From: Lachnospiraceae bacterium UBA3821 | GTDB lineage: Bacteria; Bacillota; Clostridia; Lachnospirales; Lachnospiraceae | DNA length: 8,778 nt | Direction of reading: 5' to 3' | Assembly (NCBI GenBank): GCA_002368865.1 | Contig: DFDT01000155.1 | Span: 1 to 8,778 of the forward strand | Shown: piece after piece, positions 6,378 through 8,778 of the stretch | Layout: each line of letters opens with the position of its first letter | Numbering within the stretch: position 1 is the stretch's first letter | Notes under the pieces: generated by a model | What the model was told of the DNA's origin: nothing | What the model saw: only the letters and a program-made list of their open reading frames with translations | The model's database searches: none | Program-made: the position numbers and the translations under genes

Positions 6378-7136
6378 TTACTCAAATATCGAAGCCAGCA
6401 TCCTTTCAACGGAAAACATAAGGAAAATGATAAATGCCCAGCTTCCTAAGACAGGAATGATTTTTGCATACGCCCCTTCTGACAGGAATAATATGACTAA
6501 CAGTATCGTTATGTATGATGCGGCAACCTTTATCATATTAGTGGCAAGCAGTTTTACAAGAGACATAACCAGAGCACCCACGATACTGCCTCCCAGGATA
6601 AAATAAAAGACGCCGACTGACCCAATGAGTACCAGGATGGTGGTTCCGAAAGAAGTAATCCACTTTGTGAAGTCCGAAAAAGAAACAAGCTGAAGATCCA
6701 GGAACCTTAATACTATGGCGGCAATACCCGTACACAGAAAAGCGCTGACAATGTTGCAAATGGACCGTATTATGGTGTTGGCTATTCCGGACTTCTTCAG
6801 AGTTCCAGTCGCAGACTCCAGAAAAAAACTAAAAGCATCGACCAATACTCCCGTCAGCATTAGTTTGCACACATCAGAAAAATAGTCTATATTGCCAAGT
6901 GTTTTCAATCCAAGCACATACTTGGACATGTCTTTGCCCAATCCAATTGATTCTGAGAAAATCTTGAGGCAGAGGGTTCCGAATACCTTTCCGAACGGAA
7001 TATATTCCAATATGGAAATCCATACATCTGCCATGTTGTCTCCGTCCAATATTGAGCTGAATATTACTCCTGAAAAAGTGATAATAAGAAAGGCAAGCAG
7101 GATTGCCGCAAACAGCCTTTTCGCATTTCTGTACAT
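6378..7136 (-). CDS. Polytopic membrane protein of unknown function
   Basis: I do not recognise the family. The 252-residue product has an N-terminal hydrophobic segment (about 8-28), then a more polar stretch (30-90), then several more hydrophobic segments (about 92-106, 122-148, 163-197, 203-219 and 224-245). The last ones are rich in Gly, Ser and small residues (for example 'IGSVGVFYFILGGSIVGAL'). The general shape, a first helix, a loop and then a helix bundle, is reminiscent of conjugation channel or transporter components, but no motif supports this. The start at 7136 has AAAGGAG (7142-7148) five bases upstream. The codons are visibly richer in A/T than in the neighbouring genes, which may mean horizontal transfer. 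It is transcribed toward the esterase and ends at the shared terminator. The repeat family of copies A-D occurs on its upstream side. Confidence 0.78.
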   Translation of the reverse strand: MYRNAKRLFAAILLAFLIITFSGVIFSSILDGDNMADVWISILEYIPFGKVFGTLCLKIFSESIGLGKDMSKYVLGLKTLGNIDYFSDVCKLMLTGVLVDAFSFFLESATGTLKKSGIANTIIRSICNIVSAFLCTGIAAIVLRFLDLQLVSFSDFTKWITSFGTTILVLIGSVGVFYFILGGSIVGALVMSLVKLLATNMIKVAASYITILLVILFLSEGAYAKIIPVLGSWAFIIFLMFSVERMLASIFE

Positions 7137-7188
7137 TTATTGCTCCTTTCTTCCGTATCATTCAGACACACTAGTACCAGCTGGGAAT

Positions 7189-7220
7189 ATTATATACATG
7201 AAAAAAATGTCTTTTTTCAA
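7189..7220 (-). promoter_or_regulatory. Possible promoter of the minus-strand membrane gene
   Basis: The minus strand reads TTGAAA (7220-7215) and TATAAT (7194-7189). The -10 is exact, but the spacer is 20 bp, longer than the ideal 17; overlapping -10 alternatives such as TGTATA would give 16. The transcript would start near 7182, about 45 nt before the start codon. Repeat copy B lies directly upstream. Confidence 0.45.
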
Positions 7221-7228
7221 CACAATTT

Positions 7229-7286
7229 TTATTCTTCATCACACAATTCCCGTGACTTCATAACAGCCGCGGGATACACGCGCAAA
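7229..7286 (-). repeat. Modular structured intergenic repeat, copy B (long stem only)
   Basis: Read on the minus strand, this copy carries the second module only: TTGCGCGTGTATCCC, then GAAGTCACGGGAATTGTGTGATGAAGAATAAA as in copy A, with a few inserted bases in the loop. The first (CAAGACTCG) hairpin is missing. Stem pairs are largely kept through G-U wobbles (CGCGUG with UGUGUG). It lies immediately upstream of the candidate promoter at 7189-7220. Confidence 0.6.
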
Positions 7287-7343
7287 AGGGAAAACTTACT
7301 ATCAAAAGGGAAAACATACTATCAAAAGGGAAACCTTACTATC
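7284..7343 (+). repeat. Three tandem 20-bp direct repeats next to parS
   Basis: Three units lie end to end: AAAAGGGAAAACTTACTATC (7284-7303), then copies at 7304-7323 and 7324-7343 that each differ at one base. A partial extra TTACTAT (7344-7350) runs into the parS palindrome. The 20-bp period is close to two DNA turns, as seen in iteron and partition sites, but these functions are not shown here. Confidence 0.8.
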
Positions 7344-7348
7344 TTACT

Positions 7349-7366
7349 ATGTTTCACGTGAAACAT
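7349..7366. promoter_or_regulatory. parS: parS centromere site (ParB/Spo0J binding site)
   Basis: ATGTTTCACGTGAAACAT is a perfect 18-bp palindrome whose central 16 bases, TGTTTCACGTGAAACA (7350-7365), equal the widely conserved parS consensus. ParB/Spo0J clamps load on this site and drive origin segregation and SMC loading. On chromosomes most parS sites lie near oriC, so the window may be origin-proximal, or it may be on a plasmid or chromid with a compatible ParB. No parA or parB gene is in the window. The site is intergenic. Just after it, CGTGGAACA (7369-7377) equals half of the alternative B. subtilis-type site. Confidence 0.85.
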
Positions 7367-7376
7367 TTCGTGGAAC

Positions 7377-7532
7377 ATGGCGGGAGATATCTTAATATCA
7401 GTTCCGGTCAATAATGGTAAAAGAAAAGCGGATGTCAGCGGAGTCTTAAAGAACCAACAGGGAGTAGGCGGCAGAAAACTACATCGCAGAAAAAACATCC
7501 GGTGCTTTATGAAAGAATATAAGCATACCCTG
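7377..7532. other. Non-coding stretch between parS and thpR
   Basis: An open frame from ATG 7377 exists on the plus strand but has no ribosome binding site and starts at the edge of the parS region, and its sequence resembles nothing known. Apart from the flanking repeats I see no clear feature in this stretch. Confidence 0.5.
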
Positions 7533-7573
7533 TTTATTCTTTATCGCGCAAGACTCGCGAGCGAGTCCTGAAT
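7533..7573 (-). repeat. Modular structured intergenic repeat, copy C (short hairpin only)
   Basis: The minus strand reads TTCAGGACTCG-CTCG-CGAGTCTTG, then GCGCGATAAAGAATAAA. This is the first hairpin of copy A (nine pairs, one G-U) joined directly to the conserved tail; the second hairpin is missing. It begins three bases after the thpR stop codon, so it would be the 3' end of that transcript. The lack of a U-tract argues against a normal intrinsic terminator. Confidence 0.7.
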
Positions 7574-7575
7574 AT

Positions 7576-8109
7576 TTACTGCTGTTTTCTCTTGCGCTCC
7601 GTACAGTAGATGCGTCCGATTTCCGAGTAGATCATTCCGCTTTTCCCCCTGTCTGACCGCATGAGGGAAATATAATCTGCGTTCATTTGCACCGTGGGAA
7701 CTTCGATGGAGGCCAGCACTGTCTCATCCCGGCAGACTGGCTTTCGCACAAGTGTGATGTGAGGGGAGAAGCGCTTTCTGTCAAAAGGTATACCAGCATC
7801 CGAAAGCGCTCTACGCAGCCGCCTGCTGTTTGAGAAAAGGGCTTCGTCTTTTTTTAATCCGATCCACCAGAGTTTTCCAAAGCTTCCGACTCCTTCCAGA
7901 GACAGAACTGCCGGTTCGGGGCGGGAAGCTTCCATCGCATCCAGTACGGCTTCGGGGTCAGAGTATTCCCCGATAAATGCCATTGTGAGATGTAAGTTTT
8001 CAACCGGAGTGTAATTGCCCCTCACCCCGCGGCTGTATAAATCCTCCTGGAGTTCGGACAGGGCATCTTTAATATCTTCGCTGAAAGTGACTGCAATAAA
8101 TAATCTCAT
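7576..8109 (-). CDS. thpR: RNA 2',3'-cyclic phosphodiesterase (2'-5' RNA ligase family)
   Basis: The 177-residue product has the two HxTx motifs of the 2H phosphoesterase superfamily: His40-Leu-Thr42 in 'NLHLTMAFIGE' and His117-Ile-Thr119 in 'FSPHITLVRK'. The N-terminus 'MRLFIAVTFSEDIKDAL' and the length are typical of ThpR (LigT). These cytoplasmic enzymes hydrolyse 2',3'-cyclic phosphate RNA ends to 2'-phosphates and can join tRNA halves by 2'-5' bonds in vitro. The start at 8109 is chosen because AGGAGA (8115-8120) lies five bases upstream. A longer frame reaches 8181 but would overlap the promoter and add 24 residues not seen in the family. It stands alone between repeat copies C and D. 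KptA, which acts on RNA 2'-phosphates, is encoded 2.1 kb away on the other strand. Confidence 0.93.
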   Translation of the reverse strand: MRLFIAVTFSEDIKDALSELQEDLYSRGVRGNYTPVENLHLTMAFIGEYSDPEAVLDAMEASRPEPAVLSLEGVGSFGKLWWIGLKKDEALFSNSRRLRRALSDAGIPFDRKRFSPHITLVRKPVCRDETVLASIEVPTVQMNADYISLMRSDRGKSGMIYSEIGRIYCTERKRKQQ

Positions 8110-8152
8110 GAAGGTCTCCTGTTCCATGACAGTTCTGCGTTTTTCTATATGA

Positions 8153-8181
8153 TCTATATGAGTTGTAGTGTGTGCGGGCAA
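8153..8181 (-). promoter_or_regulatory. Sigma-A-like promoter of thpR
   Basis: The minus strand reads TTGCCC (8181-8176), a 17-bp spacer and TATAGA (8158-8153). Transcription would start near 8146, giving a leader of about 37 nt before ATG 8109. Confidence 0.55.
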
Positions 8182-8217
8182 AGGCGCAGAAGGTTTTTGA
8201 CCCCATGCTGTGCATGG

Positions 8218-8293
8218 GCGCAGGATCCGCGGGCGAGTCTTGAATCTTTATCCCGCAATACCCGTGACTCCAATCGTTGAATACACGCGCAAA
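8218..8293 (-). repeat. Modular structured intergenic repeat, copy D (modules in swapped order)
   Basis: The minus strand reads the long module first (TTTGCGCGTGTATTC ... GAGTCACGGGTATTGCGGGATAAAGA, 8293-8245) and then the short one (TTCAAGACTCGCCCGCGGATC, from 8244). This is the reverse order of copy A. The short hairpin is degenerate here. A small perfect hairpin, CCCATGC-TGT-GCATGGG (8202-8218), adjoins it. Confidence 0.6.
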
Positions 8294-8347
8294 CAGCGCG
8301 GCCGGTAACGGATGGCCTGTGATTGACGACATCATTATAGTTAACAA

Positions 8348-8388
8348 CGTTACTGCCCACGTCCTCTCGAAGGCGTGGGCATGTAACG
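8348..8388. repeat. Long hairpin H1
   Basis: CGTTAC-T-GCCCACG (8348-8361) pairs with CGTGGGC-AT-GTAACG (8374-8388), 13 pairs plus one T-A and a one-base bulge, around a 12-base loop. It is related to hairpin H2 at 8706-8747 and differs by compensatory changes. No T-tract follows, so it is not a simple terminator. Confidence 0.7.
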
Positions 8389-8596
8389 CTGCGCTCGGCG
8401 ATTCCGATGCGCTTTGCGTGCGCCGAACGCCGTACAACCCGGGCTTTTCGCGAAAAAAACACTGCTTCGCATTGTCGCGAAAAAAACTCGTGTTTCAGTC
8501 GGGCTGCAACTTGTTGACATCAATAAATCAATATATAGGATATCATATTTGTGTCATTGAGGAACGGCTGTTAAAATGAAATAAATGTCAAACAGA

Positions 8597-8771
8597 GATG
8601 GCAAGTTATTTTCAGACCGGCACGAAATTCGAGGCGTTTTTCGCGAAAAACCCGAGTTTTACGACGAAAATCCCATCGCGCAGCGATTTGAAAAGGGATT
8701 TTCGTTCGTTACTATACACGCCATCGATAGGGCGTGTATAGTAACGATGGCATGTTATTTTCAGACCGGCA
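8597..8771. repeat. Composite repeat unit between 26-bp direct repeats
   Basis: Two 26-bp copies, GATGGCA(A/T)GTTATTTTCAGACC and on to GGCA, lie at 8597-8622 and 8746-8771 with 25 of 26 bases identical. Between them are a 16-bp palindrome GTTTTTCGCGAAAAAC (8636-8651), an 11-pair stem ACGAAAATCCC/GGGATTTTCGT (8664-8674 with 8695-8705) holding an inner ATCGC-GCA-GCGAT hairpin, and hairpin H2 (8706-8722 with 8731-8747, 17 perfect pairs, loop ATCGATAG). The two stems abut with no gap. The second direct repeat overlaps the end of H2 by two bases. The unit may continue past the window end. Confidence 0.75.
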
Positions 8772-8778
8772 TCCGGCA

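Larger units (their letters stand above)
8294..8778. other. Non-coding region built of inverted and direct repeats
   Basis: No open frame here has a ribosome binding site or recognisable protein. The DNA is almost fully occupied by repeats: hairpin H1 (8348-8388); TCGGCG/CGCCGA (8395-8400 with 8421-8426); a 13-bp direct repeat TCGCGAAAAAAAC (8448-8460 and 8475-8487); and the composite element of 8597-8771. An AT-rich stretch at about 8510-8590 separates the two halves. Similar TTTTCGCG/CGAAAA palindromes occur at 1562-1581, which suggests related elements scattered in this genome. Confidence 0.6.

Noticed and set aside
7284..7343. Possible CRISPR array
   Set aside because: The three 20-bp units are contiguous, with no spacers, and there are no cas genes.
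7377..7571. 64-codon plus-strand frame after parS
   Set aside because: No ribosome binding site, start within the parS flank, and the end is made of repeat copy C.
8110..8181. Longer start for thpR
   Set aside because: It overlaps the candidate promoter and lacks a ribosome binding site; the family begins at the Met encoded at 8109.
8202..8218. CCCATGC hairpin as a terminator
   Set aside because: No T-tract follows on either strand.
8277..8579. 100-codon plus-strand frame
   Set aside because: It is composed of hairpin arms and AT-rich spacer, has no ribosome binding site and no protein-like pattern.

Overview
The window looks like chromosome, or possibly a large replicon, of a Gram-positive anaerobe of the class Clostridia, most likely Lachnospiraceae. 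I infer this from strong AGGAGG-type ribosome binding sites, near 50 % GC, an Ala/Glu/Thr-linker lipoprotein with a DUF3089 hydrolase fold, and a maltose-acetyltransferase-type protein. Genus and species cannot be fixed from the sequence alone. No RNA genes, transposases, integrases or CRISPR arrays were seen.

Layout. 1-270: 3' end of a GH13 alpha-glucosidase-type gene (+). 492-1301: Cys-rich polytopic membrane protein (-). 1302-1871: divergent intergenic region with a multi-stem element and a sigma-A-like promoter. 1872-3146: DUF3089 lipoprotein (+) with its own terminator. 3381-3974: hexapeptide-repeat O-acetyltransferase (+). 4115-4705: class I SAM methyltransferase (+). 4903-5466: RNA 2'-phosphotransferase KptA (+), ending in a tandem array of small hairpins. 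5623-6285: serine esterase (+), ending in a terminator shared with a convergent gene. 6378-7136: AT-richer membrane protein of unknown function (-). 7137-7575: non-coding region with three 20-bp tandem repeats and a perfect parS centromere site. 7576-8109: RNA 2',3'-cyclic phosphodiesterase ThpR (-). 8110-8778: non-coding, densely packed with inverted and direct repeats.

The genes are mostly single units with their own ribosome binding sites, and several have their own terminators, so no large pathway is visible. The one functional link is between KptA and ThpR: ThpR opens 2',3'-cyclic phosphates to 2'-phosphates, and KptA removes internal 2'-phosphates from RNA. They sit 2.1 kb apart on opposite strands, so the link is suggestive only.

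The unusual content is in the intergenic DNA. (i) An 18-bp palindrome containing the 16-bp universal ParB/Spo0J site, beside three 20-bp direct repeats. (ii) A modular repeat family with four copies (397-468, 7229-7286, 7533-7573, 8218-8293), whose pairing is kept by G-U wobbles only if read on the minus strand. (iii) Two related long hairpins (8348-8388 and 8706-8747) that differ by three consecutive compensatory base-pair changes. (iv) A run of four UNCG-loop hairpins plus U-tracts antisense to the end of kptA. No complete new protein-based system was found. The best candidates for something undescribed are the structured repeat families and the parS-plus-direct-repeat locus.
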